Origin: Hydractinia symbiolongicarpus
Taxonomy: Eukaryota > Cnidaria > Hydrozoa > Anthoathecata > Hydractiniidae
Assembly: GCF_029227915.1 (NCBI RefSeq)
Contig: NC_079877.1
Location: forward strand, 11,655,351 to 11,719,350
Reading direction: 5' to 3'
DNA length: 64,000 bases
The position numbers and the translations under genes were made by a program. Below are positions 49,022-62,500 of this stretch, one piece after another; the stretch's first letter is position 1, and the number at the start of each line of letters is the position of its first letter. The notes under the pieces are model-generated. The model was not told the DNA's origin. It worked only from the letters and a program-made list of their open reading frames with translations, and did no database searches.

Positions 49022-50529
49022 GTGAGTATGGATTGTGTGATTCCATAATATGTGGAATATGATATTTCTGTATATAATTCAGTTTATATTAAATATATTA
49101 ATAATATTAATTATATTAGCCAGTTTATATTAATTATATTAAAAATTACCTTCCGTAAAGAATAATTTTCACAAATTAGTCATTTTAAAAAATTTCAAAA
49201 ATTTATTTTTGAAATAAATTTTTGAAACTTGCTTTGCAGTGAATTAGTTTGCAATTTTAGTTTAGGTCCTTATAAATTATTTGGGATTTATATAGCTTTC
49301 AATTAAAGCTGCTTACAAGATTCAGAAATCTTTTTGTTTTGCTAAAAATTCATGTTGATTAATTTTAACAAATAAACCTTTTTGCAGGAAAGACTTATTT
49401 TCACAAATTGACTTTTGCAGAAATTGTACACGTATATATTTTCACTAATTGTCAATACAAAACTTCCTAGAAATAAAAATATACTGCTAAGAACAAGAAA
49501 AAGGTATATAATAGTATATATATAATAGGTGTATACACACAAAAGACTGTTGTTTACCTTACTATTACCAAAACTCATGATAAAATATGCTTCCTACTTT
49601 TCTTGTGACCTGCTTTGACAATTCCAACTTGAAAAATGATTTTTTTTATTCTGACAATGTAAAATATATATGAAATACTTGAGCAAAGCACAACTGCAGT
49701 GTGATATAAAAGAAAGCTTAATTGTGTACTTAACTAAATTATCATAATAAAAACCGGTGATATAAGTTCTTTGAAAGCATGGGTACAACAGACAACACAC
49801 TTTTTTAACAATAATTTATAACAGCTTTTGTTATGATTTGATATCATTTTGATTAGGAATAATATATCTATAAACAACACTGGTTGTTTAAAACAAGTGT
49901 GTGGGGTCTCCAGAAAAACAACTTCAAGCATGGTCATTATTTTTAAAAAACAAGAGAAAAATAAACAAAATGTTTTAAAAACAAATAGGTGTGAGTCTCT
50001 CGAAAAACAACTACAAGCATGGATATTGTCTTTAAAGAAACAAGAAAAACATAAGTAAGAATAAATTTAGTGAAAATAAAATGAGCTTTTAAACAAACGC
50101 TCAGAGGTCATATCAAAATACCAACATGAGAATAAGGACTATATAAAAACACACTACAGCAATATACTTAACTACACAAAAAGACTACCAAGAAACATAA
50201 TGCTATTGTTAAATGACCATAGCTATAGCTCTTTAATTCTACTAATGTTATTTCATTGAACAAACCTAAAAAGTTCAGATTGCTATTTGGGGTGTTACTA
50301 GCTACAAAACGTTAGCTAGCTATGCACTTTGGTTGCCCACAAAAAATATATTTACATAAGCATTTACAACATTTAAAACTGTTAAATGACAAAATAAAAC
50401 TTACCAAAGAAAAAAAGCTTTTCTGTTTCTTATATCTGATTGATATGATTAAAAAACAACAACAACAATCCTTAACTGAGAGTATCTTTCACGCCGCAAG
50501 CCGCCCTTATGATTTATTTTTAATATTTG
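49022..50529. other. AT-rich intergenic DNA
   Basis: No gene supported. It contains tandem-like AATTTTTGAAA motifs near 49180-49230 and an imperfect duplication (AAACAACTTCAAGCATGG near 49917 and AAACAACTACAAGCATGG near 50003) of about 85 bp spacing. Confidence 0.45.
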
Positions 50530-50670
50530 CACATGCGCGTTGACGTAGAAAACGTAACCGCCATGTCGTGGGTAACCGACGTAACCTAAGCGTAACCTAC
50601 TGCTGGGTAGGAAACGTAACCGTCGTACGTAGGAAAGGTAACCGACGTAGAAAACGTAACCTAAAACAGT
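50530..50670 (-). repeat. GGTTACGTTTTCTACGTC minisatellite
   Basis: On the minus strand, GGTTAC starts at least six times in about 140 bp, with full units GGTTACGTTTTCTACGTC at both ends and variants GGTTACCTTTCCTACGTA and GGTTACGTTTCCTACCC between. It is GC-richer than its surroundings. A single unit in the opposite orientation is beside the other TCTA microsatellite at 42487-42504. Confidence 0.8.
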
Positions 50671-50710
50671 AGGATTCGGTACTGTTTTCGGTCAGGAGAG
50701 TAACTGTGAA

Positions 50711-50712
50711 TA

Positions 50713-50806
<94 letters not shown>
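50711..50806 (+). repeat. TATC/TCTA microsatellite, about 24 copies
   Basis: About 96 bases of uninterrupted TATC, same unit and strand as the longer array at 42123-42473, and about 40 bp from the minisatellite. Confidence 0.97.
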
Positions 50807-50927
50807 GAGAACCTATATAACGTTTTTCTGATGCTTAACAAAAGGTAGCTAGCTGTCCTTGAATTTTATTAACTTGAAACAAATTTCTAGTACGAAGAAA
50901 CAGTTTTTAGCCGCTAGAAATGAAATA

Positions 50928-51325
50928 CAGTGGGATCCCGCTAAAGCAGACACCGTCTTAAGCGAACAGCTCTATAAGACAAAAAGTGGTACTTGGGACG
51001 GATACATTTTAGGTTAAACTCTTATGAAAGTATCTATAAAGCGGACAGTCATAAAGCGGACACTCAGTAAGACACTTAATTGAAATTCTTCACTTTAAAC
51101 GATAGCGGACATTATAAAAAAAACATAGCAACTAATAATATTCAATGTTTTTACATTTTTTTATTTCAGACGTTTTACAAATGTTTTATTTAGATTATTG
51201 AATACTTTATTTTTATGTTTTTTTTCGCTTGTTGTCAACAATTGTATGACAGTTTGAAAATCGTCAACTGAAGAAACGAGAAAAAACGTCAATCAAAAAT
51301 TACTTTGTATAATTTTACAGTCTAT
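50928..51325 (+). mobile_element. Tigger/pogo-family remnant
   Basis: Begins after TA with CAGTGGGATCCCGCTAAAGC, a typical Tigger-type end, and shares a stretch with the copy at 55753 (GGTTAAACTC, AAAGCGGACAGTCATAAAGC). Around 51237-51305 a short frame resembles the C-terminal end of Tigger transposases (QQLYDSLK, SKIT). The right end was not found. Confidence 0.55.
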
Positions 51326-54300
51326 TTTTTGTTATGAGTAATGGTTTATGCACAAATAAACAATCTCTTAATTTACAATCTTCATAAATTAAAGCGGGCA
51401 CCCTAAATGTTAAATTGCTAAAAAACAAACAAAGAAAAGTAGAAATCCTTCAAAACTGATTACTGCGGGCATACTATACGTCTGTGCAAGAAAACTGTTC
51501 AGGCAAGTAACTACAAAACAAACAAACAAAGTATTAGCAACGCTCTATTGGTTACAAAAAAACAACATTATAAAAGTCGGATTGGATTCGTTTTTGTTAA
51601 CGTTCGTCAAAAGTAGAAAAAAAAAAGAAAACTATTTCCCTTTCCATCGCTAAAAATCAAAATGTGATTAAAATGTTTCTTTCATATTCCAACCTTTCTT
51701 GAGCTTGTCTTTAATACTATTACACCGCATTACCTGCAGATGAATAATCAGTGCACAAATTGTTTACAAGAGTACAATAAAAATTGCTCATGTGTTCAAC
51801 TGCAAAACAAACAGCTGGTGGTAAAACTAATCTAATATAGTATACATCTTTAATTCTTCACGTTTGGCCTAGACAAGATATAACATCAACATTACCACTC
51901 CATTTTAGCACAAAAAGCTAGGTAAAAAACACCTGCAAATAACATCAACAAAAAGCTACCCATTCTGTTGGAAACCCTTTGCGAGGTGGATAATAACTCC
52001 TTAAAACACCAGTTCTTATGAAATTTGTATTAGAATTAATTACTTGATAATCTTAGGGCAATAACAATATCGGAAATGAAGGTGACTAACGCGTTCTGTT
52101 TACTTGCAGTTGCTACATTTTTTGTTAAAAAGCACTCATGCGCTGTCAATAATCTATTAGCTTAGGTATTATTTAATAACTTCACATCCCTATGGTCAAA
52201 CTTTACAATGTTTTCTTTTATCAAATCCATGAAAGAACTATGATATACATTTACAAAAATGTTTGACGCATGCTAGGTTTACTGAAGTAATGTTAAAGGC
52301 AGAGCTGCGTAACGGCATTGGGGAGCGGTACGGGTCCTTTAGGTAACAAAGGTCAATTCTCACCGTCAAATTGCTAAAAAAACAATTTGATAGGATTGAA
52401 GGCATTAATAAGTGATAAAACTAATGCGTTACATGTTTGCAGTTAAAGGGTATGTAGGTATGACTAGCTAAATAATAAAAAAAAATAATTATGAAAAAAA
52501 TCAACAAAAATATTTGTTATTCAATGTTAATCGTTTCTCGAACACTGAATATTGTTAGAAAAAGCAAAATAAATCTTCCAACATAATTATACTTTTAATA
52601 AACTCATTATCACAAGAAATCTCAGATAAACGCTTAATTCATAATTCCTAGGAGAAAATTCCAAGAATACAACAATATGATTTTTACATATTCAGGAAAC
52701 TAACATTTATTGACGTATTTTTGATTTTCTTGGAAAAGCTTTCACAATTTTGTAATATATACTTACAGTTGTAGCAATTCCACAGAACTTACGCTGATAC
52801 TTATTTAAAAACAAATGGATGGAAAGAAGCCAAATTTTGTTTTGCGTCTGTGCAACAAGATTATGTTTGCAAGCTATAGTAATTTGCCTAATGTAGATTT
52901 TTTCAATATTTTTTTAACATATATATGTATGTAAAGCACATTACTTGTTGTGTAACTGCAAAAATATAGACATTTTCAAATTTCAAAAAATTTCTTAACA
53001 AATTCAATAACCAAAAATAAACTCTAGAAGGAACCATGGTGAAACAAACATATAACAAATGGTTAAACATTGGTTATTATTTAAATGACAAATTGCTACC
53101 TTATAATGTTTCATGGTCCCCACAACACATGTTTTCTTTTACGAGATCAAGTTTCTTAATTCAGCACATAAAAATGTTATGAATTTTCCTAAGAAAAAAA
53201 TGTCTATGCCATAGTACGTATGCTCATATTATGCTCATATTTTTCTTTTCCTCTCATTCGCATTTTTTTCGAACTTTGTGGCTAGCTGTAATAGATATCT
53301 TGAATTATTGAAGTAGCTAGCTAGCTATATAATGAGCTAGCTAGTCACATATTTGGAAAACATTTATTTTCACAATCATTTTCTGGTGAAGGAACTTCAA
53401 TTAAGGACATAATATTTTTGCAAAAGGTAGTGGCTAGAAAATCTTTTTACTACCAAAGTATTTATGCTTTTAACTTTCTCTAAAAGGAAGCACGCATTGA
53501 AAGTATTATAAAAAATTTAAATGATGGCCTAAAGTATTTTATTTGTGTTATATATTTTTATGCGTGTTGCCCCTTATAGTCATTTCTTTTAAAAAATGAT
53601 CAGTTTTTTATAGTTTTTATTAGCAATATATGTACATAAATTAACATAAATTTTAACTTTTATTTATGCCGTTTTAATTCATTTATTTTTTCCATCATTT
53701 CAGTGCAGTGCAAATATTCGTTTAATAAAATGAAATAATAAAATATACTTTAGCAGGGGTGTAGGCCGAGTAACCAACGTTGAAAGTGCGCTAGCTGCAC
53801 TTACTGCAATGTCCACATTATGCAACAACCCGCTCCACGACCCGCAAAGATCCGAAAAATTGTGGAAATCGGACGTGCTGACGTCAGGAAAAATTAGCTT
53901 ACTATAAGTTTTTGCATTTAACCAAAGCAACTAAGATCCTAAGTTCAAAGTGCGCTGTGAACATTGACAATTTTGTAGCGCGTCGTTCTCAATAGCTGTC
54001 ATGAAAAGCTTTTCAACATTATGCTCTATGTATTATTTTACTATATTATAGCTTTGTGCTTATAAATATATTCTCATAAAAAACGTAATTGATATGCAAA
54101 TATAAAAAAATTGGTTTTTAAGGAATGAAAAAAAAGCTGAAATATTGAAAAGGGGGGTAAAACTTGGCTATTATTTATGTGATAAATTGTTATCTTAAAA
54201 TGTTTGAAAAAATCCAAAGTGTGAGTAAACAATATGTGGTGTGTTTTCCAGTACGTACGGCATATAATAGTTTCTAGGTGGTTACCAAGGTGTTGCTAAT

Positions 54301-55752
54301 GATTTATTGATGCTAGGAATATAAAATAGATCAGACCAATGGGTCAATAACCTTACAGTTAACAGCCGTTTCTCACTGTTCCCTTTCTCTTCAAACTACA
54401 TGCGTTGTTTTATTCGGCATGTTAAAAGTTTATTTATTTATCTATTTTATTAGATCATCCCGATGCCGAAATTTCCAGTAAAGAACAAAGCGGTTAGTAT
54501 AACTCCTCATAGAATGTGAAATGATTAATTTTATTTTAAAGTAAGAATCCAAGGTGTCAATCGGTTGCTACACATGTATGGCTCCGAAGGGCGTATGCCT
54601 TAAACAAGCCTGTGTATAGCGGAACAAACTTAACCATTTTCCTGCTGTGTCATTTGACGACTCATCAACACTTAACAACCTGGAATCTGGGTTGTAATAG
54701 TTTTCAATATTTCATTTGATAAACCGGGTTTTTCTTAAGAATAGTCCGTGATAAGTAAGCGCGAGCCACGGTACAAAAAGAATGTTGTAGCAGAAATTAG
54801 TTTGGCTGAATAAGTAGCTGACATTGAGGAAACTAGCTAGCTAGCTAGCTAGTTTTGTGTTTTTTAACAGTATTAAAAAAATTCTCTAAAATTTTAGCTG
54901 GTTGCGAAAGTTGCTGTCATGTATGTGTTGATAAATATGTTTAGTAGGATCCTGATTTTTATACTTCATGCTTTGCATAAAACCCACTGACCAACTCCCC
55001 TTTCGGACCAACTTTTTTGATGCTCAGAGCCTGAAAAGCTCAAATGACAACACAATTTTATCCTTATCACCACAGCTGGGACATAGCAGACAGGATTTCA
55101 AGAACTATTTTAAAACAGCAGTTAGTAATCTGAATATCCGTGTTTAATGGTAGCTGGATAGTTTTTGTAAATTTTTGTTTGCTGATAAACACGCAAATCA
55201 CAAATCACTTCTTACGACGTGGCTTTACGCTAAAATTTACTAAAAAAGTAAGTAGTAAGCCGCCAAACGAGAAAACAGGGAATCCGTTTGTTATTTATGC
55301 TACAGCGCCGTACGCAGTCGTAGTGTCTTAAAAGATTTAATTTTACCCCTGTTTTACCATGCGCACCGTATCTCACGGAAAGAAATTGTTCATCAACTGG
55401 AAAAGAGAAACCGAAGCGAAATTGTCTCTTTTTCAAATTTTTTGTACTCATTTCCTTAAAATAAACCTGAAAAAGTTATTTCAAACAAAGTCATTATAAG
55501 GCTAGCATAAAGTTTATTTGTTTTTCTATGTTTTTAATTTATAGAATAGCGTCAAATATAGCATCAAATATTTGTGATGTTCCCTTTATAAATGTGTATA
55601 TTTGTAGAAATAAGTTGTTTAGGTACCCTGGAGGAAGAACTTTTACGAATTTTTTGCAGAACTTAATATTGCTATTTTTGGCCATTTTCCCAAAATTGAG
55701 TTCTACGAAGTTGCAATGTTCAGCAAATCGCAAAACTAAATTCACCTTTTTA
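51326..55752. other. AT-rich intergenic DNA, no gene supported
   Basis: Contains GCTA/TAGC palindromic runs (53320-53342 and AACTAGCTAGCTAGCTAGCT at 54833 onward). A frame at 53700-53930 (-) and a small possible exon near 54464-54493 (between TTATTAG and GGTTAGT) could not be supported further. Confidence 0.4.
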
Positions 55753-56143
55753 CAGTAGATTCCCCCGGTAAGACGGACAGTGATGCTTGGAACGGATTGC
55801 TTTTAGGGTAAACTCTCATAGAAAAATCTCTAAAAAGCGGACAGTCATAAAGCGGACACACGTTGTATATTTTCCCAAAGGAAAATTTTTTGTAACTATT
55901 GTAAACATTCTCTTTAAAGCGGACAAGATAAAGCAATTTCATGTCTTTGACGACCAAAATAAAGAATTGTTGTCTACCATCACGAAAAAGATTGAGGACT
56001 TTCGAAAACAGTATTCAATTAAAGATTATTTTACAGCTGTTGTGAAAAATCGCAAAATCCCAGCTGAAACTAATTTTTCGGCAAAATATCGATAAATCGG
56101 ATAATTGTTTTTGTACTGATGGTGTCCACTTTAGATTCAACTG
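55753..56143. mobile_element. Tigger/pogo MITE with TA target duplication
   Basis: 391 bp with TA on both sides (55751-55752 and 56144-56145). The left end reads CAGTAGATTCCCCCGGTAAG; the right end, complemented, reads CAGTTGAATCTAAAGTGGAC. Inside, the frame 55787-56095 ends with IEDFRKQYSIKDYF, which looks like the conserved C-terminus of Tigger transposases, so this is probably an internally deleted copy keeping the transposase tail. Confidence 0.72.
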
Positions 56144-56190
56144 TACTTCGCATGTTCTTAAACCACTTCCAACCAGCCTTGTCTACCAGT

Positions 56191-56487
56191 TCAAACTCTC
56201 AACCGTTGTCGTTTAGCGTTGGCTTGAATTTCTAGTGAACCCATAAGTTTTGCATTGTTCTTCGCCCAAGTTCGCAAAGTGTTTTTTGGTACATTATATT
56301 TTGCAGTTACATCTTTATCACTCATCCCTTTTTCAAGATCATTTAGAGCTTGGTATTTCTTCCGTAGACTGTTGTGGTTGTACTTGCGTTTTCTAGTGGT
56401 TAAGATCTTTCTTACACACGTTGACAGCAAACAAAAAGTCGAAGAAAAAATGGAATAAAAAAGCGTTTCATCTTTAAACCTTTTCAA
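56191..56487 (-). pseudogene. pogo/CENP-B-type N-terminal DNA-binding fragment
   Basis: The minus-strand frame contains RKRKYNHNSLRKKYQALNDL followed by EKGMSDKDVTAKYNVPKNTL and RTWAKNN, the first helix-turn-helix of CENP-B/pogo-type transposases. Only this N-terminal piece is visible; the frame stops after NAKRQRLRV. It lies 48 bp from the Tigger MITE and 0.8 kb downstream of another pogo transposase remnant. Confidence 0.65.
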
Positions 56488-56532
56488 AGTCCAACGTTTT
56501 CAGAATCGAATGTTTCAGGAACCGAACGTTTT

Positions 56533-56893
56533 AAAACACTCTGCCAAGCCATGGAATTTGGAGTATCAGAAGAGCTACAAAATTATCGTACTTAAGGAAT
56601 ACAAAATGTTTTCGTATATAAAAGGTTGCCATGCTTATATGGCAATATGGGAGCCAAAAGTCGGAGAGTTTCTGGACAGTTGATTAGAACCAGAAATTGA
56701 ATTTGACAATGCGGGTTTAGTCATACAGCACAACGTCGTGGTTGGACATTTGGCAAAAGGAAAGACTGGTTGTTTTGCAAAAACAATTTAATTTTACGAC
56801 AACAGCTGCAAAGTAGAAGTAACTGGGAAATGAGTTAATCTTAATGATGAAGGACTCCAAATACCTTGTAAACTCCAATTTATTTGTTAAATA
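56533..56893 (+). pseudogene. HIRAN-like domain fragment
   Basis: The + strand reads FSYIKGCHAYMAIWEPKVGE, then after a TGA (56681-56683) LEPEIEFDNAGLVIQHNVVV and GHLAKGKTGCFAKTI, then further stops. The order (W-P-x-VGE, EP, D-x-A-x-x-V, VVGHLxK) resembles HIRAN-type domains found in unnamed invertebrate proteins. At least three stop codons interrupt it. It is probably a remnant of a repeat-borne or duplicated gene. Confidence 0.4.
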
Positions 56894-57290
56894 AATTTAT
56901 TCATTTTATAAGAAAGAAGAATTTATAAGATATGTTATTTGAGTTGGGTGTCCTTAAGACTGCCCCATTTTTTTGAAAGTCTTTAAAAATCTAAGATACA
57001 TAAATGTCAATAGTCGGACATGGTTTTTGAAAGCCGGAGAGTCCTTAGTCGATAAATGGGCTTTCCCATCTTGAGAGGTACATACCACAAAATGCTGAAA
57101 TCAAGCGCAGCGCTTATCAGTGGTGATAGCAAGATTTTGATGCGTTTATCTGAGGGTGCGCTTATCCACGGGTGCGCTTATAAACGAGTATAAATAAAAG
57201 CGCAAGGAAAAAAAAACAAAGAAAAATTGAATAACTTTTTTCGATGATGTATATTCTGTTTTGTATATCATTTGGTACATTTTATATTCC

Positions 57291-58655
57291 TTAATTTTCA
57301 TCAATTTTTGAATCGTCAAAAGAAATATCTGAACGAACATCACTTTGTACGTACTCAACACCATCTGTGACAGAGGGTTCTGAATCATCATCATAATCGT
57401 CACTCATTAAGTGGAATTTGCTTTGTGGTTTTGGCATAATGTACTCTTCAAGACCTCGAATATTAACAAGATGGTCTTCTGATCCGTCGAGACTGTTTGA
57501 TATTCCACACTTCAAGAAAGACCTAATAATCAAATCTCTTTTTTTTGCTTTACTTTCTGCCAAGTGTTGGGAACCCACTTTGTAGTTATAATACGTCTGT
57601 GACCTGCGGCCAATTTGTTTTCAAGGTGTAACTGTAAGTTTTCATTTAAATGTTTTTCAAATTGTTCTCTCACGTACGTTTTAAATGGCTTGTTTATTGT
57701 CACATCCAATGGTTGAAATCGACTGGTTGTTCCAGGTGACATATTGGCAAGAGTAGTGCCACACTTTCGCAACAAAATCCTCACTGCTACAGTTTGTTGA
57801 GCGGTATATACGTCAGCAAATAGTATCGTTCCATCTGATCAAACTGTTTTGCGTTAACAAGGGTACTTCCCCAATGCTCACTTATCTAGTCTTTCGTAAT
57901 ACCACCCTTTCACATTGCTTTTTCTTGGAATTGTACACTTACTTGTTTGTCCCATTTACGACTTTCCTCTTGGTTAATTTGCATTTCTGTACCACGAAAG
58001 ATAAGGAGAGGTGGTACATAGGTACTACCATTAACAAATATGGTTAATTGAACGGTACATTGCCTTTTGTCAAGACTGGAAGAACCAGTAGCGCACCAAA
58101 TTTTATCTGAGCCGTGGGTGACGTATGTTTTATTGTCCTCTAATATAAAAAAGGGGATGTTTCTGGTTCATGATAGCGAGATCTGCTAGTTTGCATATTC
58201 CTCTTTCTTACTCGCAGTAACTTTGCATGAAAATTCTTGAAAGCTTTTCTCAAACGAGAGGGTGCTTTTCGATTCGTATGCGTTTTACGTCTAAGCGATA
58301 TCCCATGCCTTTTACAAAAATGTTGGAAACATCTATCAGAATACTTGAAATCAGGTGTTTTATCTGAATGGGGTTCTTGCATAATTTAAAGGGGCACGAC
58401 TTGTAAGCCACCAATGATACTTCGCACTTTTCCCTTCTTTTCTCAATTGCAAAAAGTCCTGGTGAAGTTTCGATTCCATAGATGGCAACTTCACCCCTCT
58501 TTTTCATCTGGATTTACTGTTTCGTTTCTGTTCTCGGATAAGATTCTCCTCTTTTGAAAAGTGCGATGCTGTTTTGCTAACGTTCCTACCATTCTCAAAA
58601 AACCAAGCAACAACATTTTTTCTCTGGTGTAAGATTTCCTTTTAACAGGAGTCAT
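57291..58655 (-). pseudogene. pogo/Tigger DDE transposase, broken
   Basis: Minus strand from an ATG at 58653-58655 (MTPVKRKSYTRE). An N-terminal HTH-like part reads VVAWFFENGRNVSKTASHFS; the Tc5-type DNA-binding part follows with CKRHGISLRRKTHTN (about 58330-58260). The DDE region shows KIWCATGSSSLDKRQCTVQL and YVPPLLIFRG (58110-58010), then after stops AQQTVAVRILLRKCGTTLAN, the conserved SRFQPLDVTINKPFKTYV (about 57725-57670), and the CGISNSLDGSEDHLV end (57515-57460), closing in an acidic tail. Several stops (for example in the MKGG... and near 58500) and frame changes make it inactive. Catalytic Asp residues could not all be placed. Confidence 0.78.
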
Positions 58656-58681
58656 GGTTGCTTGTTTTCAAATGTAAAGAC

Positions 58682-58719
58682 CGCTGTTTAATGATTTCAT
58701 GAGAAATCATTAAGCAGCG
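58682..58719. repeat. Palindrome upstream of the pogo transposase remnant
   Basis: CGCTGTTTAATGATTTC pairs with GAAATCATTAAGCAGCG around a 4-base loop. It may be part of a transposon end or a hairpin; no target duplication was seen. Confidence 0.6.
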
Positions 58720-59566
58720 AATTGATACAAACAATATTGCAAACAAAATTGGATCATTGACAAAATGGCGTGTTATTGTGTTGCTCAAATAAAATCGACA
58801 CAAAAAGGACAGCATGTGTATGACTATAAATACACTGTGAATAAAGAATTGAATTAGCTGCCGGTAACAGGATGAGACCGAGATTACATTGCAGTCATTT
58901 CGTGCCCTGATGTAAGTATAATAACTGAGTTAAGTTAGACGCAGACAAATTTGTATGAGAGAAAAAAATTTACCGCCTGCAAAGTTTAATCTGTTTTTAT
59001 GAAACGTATACTTTTGCCCACATCGGCAATTAATCACGTGACCGAACATAAAAATCATGACTTATTTCCTAACTTACTTGTCCAACAGCATATTGGTTTT
59101 TTTGATCTATTGACATCTGACGCGAAAATGTCATATGACGTACCGTAATCAAAAACATCTTTGATAGCCCTATTTGCTAGACTTGGAAGTAGTTATCTTC
59201 AACAAATAAGTTTTTTGTTGGAAAAGAAATCTATTGAGTAGACTGGCCTACTATAAAATCCATTAACTGTGTTAAAAATATCTGGTTTGTTCCATCTATC
59301 CATTTTTCTCAATGTACAAACCTCAAGAAGGAAGTAATTCATTGAGACAATAATGCTGCTATTTTGTGTATTGTTTTCGGTAAGAGATATTTAAATATTG
59401 TATTTTCATTGATGGAGTACGATATTAGAGGGAAGAAACAGAGTCAAGACAAAAAAGCTTCATTGAGATAGGTGTGATTATTCCAAGGATCGAAATAAAT
59501 TAGTTAATGCATTGTACATCCAAAAGACTTGAACTTTAGACCAAGAAATACATTCGACAGCATTCT
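58720..59566. other. Intergenic DNA between pogo remnant and lipoxygenase-like gene
   Basis: No gene seen. It should contain the 3' end and polyadenylation region of the lipoxygenase-like gene; an AATAAA (minus strand, TTTATT on +) was not assigned with confidence. Confidence 0.4.
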
Positions 59567-62500
59567 TTAGACATGCACGCTGTTGGTCAGCCATTTTGGT
59601 TCTAAATATTGCAATCCCAAATACCCAGCTGCTTTTCGTTTTGCGTTTCGGCATTGCAATGTTCGTTGAATACACGAATGAAATCGATTGTACGTTCTTT
59701 TGACAAGATAGCGAAGCTTGTTATCCTTTACTTTATCGTAATAATCCATGATGCGATTTGCACGAAAATGACTCAAAAAGTTTGCAAAATGAGTTATTCC
59801 CTACAATGTAAAACTATAAAGTTGCAACTACGAACCTAACGTATAATTTTTAACAGTTTGATTTCGAACAGCATATTCTATAAATTGTTTAAATCAAAGT
59901 CTCACCAATGTTACTCTTCTATCTGGCAAAAAGTGCGCATAGTTTCCTGCAGCATTTGGAGCTGTGTCGCTGTACAGTTTCACTGGAACCATTGGTGTGA
60001 AATTGGGCAACAGTGCATAGTTAACAGAGGTATGGATGATATTATACCACAAGAATCTTGTGATGAATTCCGTCAGTTGACGTCGAGAACAGAAGGTTGC
60101 AGGGAATCCAGTGAACTAAAACATATGATATTTTTAATACCATGAAGACAAAGAAGGAAAATATATCCCAATATAGTAAGACTAACTTTTCCATTGCCAC
60201 CATCTTCGCCAATACCATCAGCAGAAATCTCATTTGCAAAACTTTGCAACTCTCTATCCCTTCTTACATCCCTGTCACATCGATAATACCTAAAAAGCGT
60301 GTAGTTAAAACAAGGATAAGTTTGAGGCATAAGTAGACCTGGTATCGATAAAATATGTCCAGGAACTTTTTTTCATGCAAAAAAACTTCCTAGATATTTA
60401 TGTGTAGGATGTTACTGCTTACATTTTTACCAATTGAGAAGCAAATGATTTTAATTCAGTCCAAATAACTTTTCCATCGTCGCGAAAGGGATTATAACTC
60501 AATAAGCTGTCGTCAAGGCCGCGGTTCTGAAAGAAAAATATCAAGAAAGTCATTGATTCAGTGAATAACACATCTTCAGAGCTGAATTGATGATTAAGTT
60601 GGTCTAGCAATTCTAACCTTCATTAACTTATCAAAATCAAACATTCCATATTTTCTTTTTATATACGCTTGTGTTGACAGATTAGCCACACCAATATGTG
60701 AAGCTGCAAAGTATTGATGACCATATGACTGAGGAAATAAAAGTGCTGGATAAGCAATGGAGATTTGAGGTGTTGTACCCTCGCAGTGAAATTTTAAAAC
60801 ATCATATAACGGATGTAGCGTGCTGAAATGGCGTCTGAAGGCAAGACAGAATATTGTGTAAACGAAATGTACGTCTCCAAGATGAGTTTTTAATTGACAA
60901 ACATCTAAATGAGCTTGTAAAGCCATTCCTCTTGCAGATAACCATTGCGCTTTTGGTGAACTTGGTGTGAGTACATCTGAAGCTAAACATGAGAAAATTA
61001 CCTTTATATTTTAAATTAAAACAGTTGTAATATTTAAAAGCATAGAAAATTACATGGTAAGTAATCCCATTGAATAGCAACCACTTTTAATTCACGTCTT
61101 CTGTTTCTAATAAACAAAGTGATAGGTGATGTAACATTAATCAGCGTTCTAGTATCATTCGGGTTTTTATCAAGGAGATCTGCAAACGTCGGTAAATCAT
61201 TATGTTCTTCATTGTACAAAACATACAGACGTTGTTGATCTGCTGCCTAATGAAAAGGAAGGAAGAAAGAGATAGAAAGAAAAATATCTCTAAAGGTGTT
61301 GCAACTTTCTTGCAGTCATACTTATGGTTTCATTGCAAGGTTAAACAGCAAATAATTAAGCGACTGCATGCGTATAAACAATGATAAATTGTTTTTACGA
61401 GAACAAATGAAGACAAACCCATCCGAGTTGGTACGTTTTTGCAGCAATGTTGCTTAGCATACTTTAACAACGAAACAAGATACATCACATATAATAAAAA
61501 ACAAAGAATATAAAGTTCGGCGTTTTTATGAGGAGAGAGAGAAATTACCGAAAATGTAGAATAGAAAATCATCTAAAGAAATCAAGAAACCATATCTTGA
61601 TTTCACAAATTTTCGATATTATAAATTGATAAAAATATATTAGGACAAGTATAGGTATATCTTTGTTTAAACTAAACTAAACAATTGAGTTGAGCAACTT
61701 CTGGCCAACAGTTGACAGCCGCAAACTTTAATAAAAACATGTTGCAGAATAAGGACGCAGGGGTTGAGATATTTTCTTTTTTTAAAAATTCTGCATTACT
61801 AACAACGGCTTTGGAAGACCTAGCTTAAAACGATTCAGTAGCATAGACACTTACTTCGTACAAGGTTATGTTCTGTCCATATGCATTTGATAGAGCAGCA
61901 TTGAAATCAAAAGTTGGATTTAACTGTTTTGCTAACTTTGAAAACTTTAGTCCAACATTGCCTAAAAAAAGTAAAAACACATGTTGACTTAGTTAAACTT
62001 GCAAAATATTTGTAATGCTCATGTGGCATCAATCAAATCTTGAAAATAGGAAGTGCTTTTCTCTCTTCCATGATCAAATCTGAATACATACCATGTTTGG
62101 TCACCTTACGAAGTGTCCAAGGGCATTGCCATGTCAAAACAAATTGACTAAAAGTATCATCATCTTCCCATTTGTTGTTTGAAATTATATCAGTATACGA
62201 TGGATCTAAATCAGGGCTGTTGAAATATTGAGGAACTCTTAAAGCCTAGAGAAAAAAGGATAATGTTCATGACATTGTATTTTCCTTTGTCTGAAATGTA
62301 AATACGGTCGAGTACTTACTTTAATGGCAGCTCTAAAAGAACTGTGCACGATTTCATATTCTTTAATGGTATAAAATGAGGCTGAAGCGAAAACTTTGTT
62401 TAATTGCTGCAAAATGTTTTCCATAGTTTTTCTCCATGTGAGATAAAGAACAAAATATTTTGATTCGAATTTATCAATGGAATAGTAGAAGGCGATTGCA

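Noticed and set aside
53700-53930. Minus-strand gene with SDFHNFSDLCGSWSG
   Set aside because: No splice sites, domain or neighbouring exons support it.
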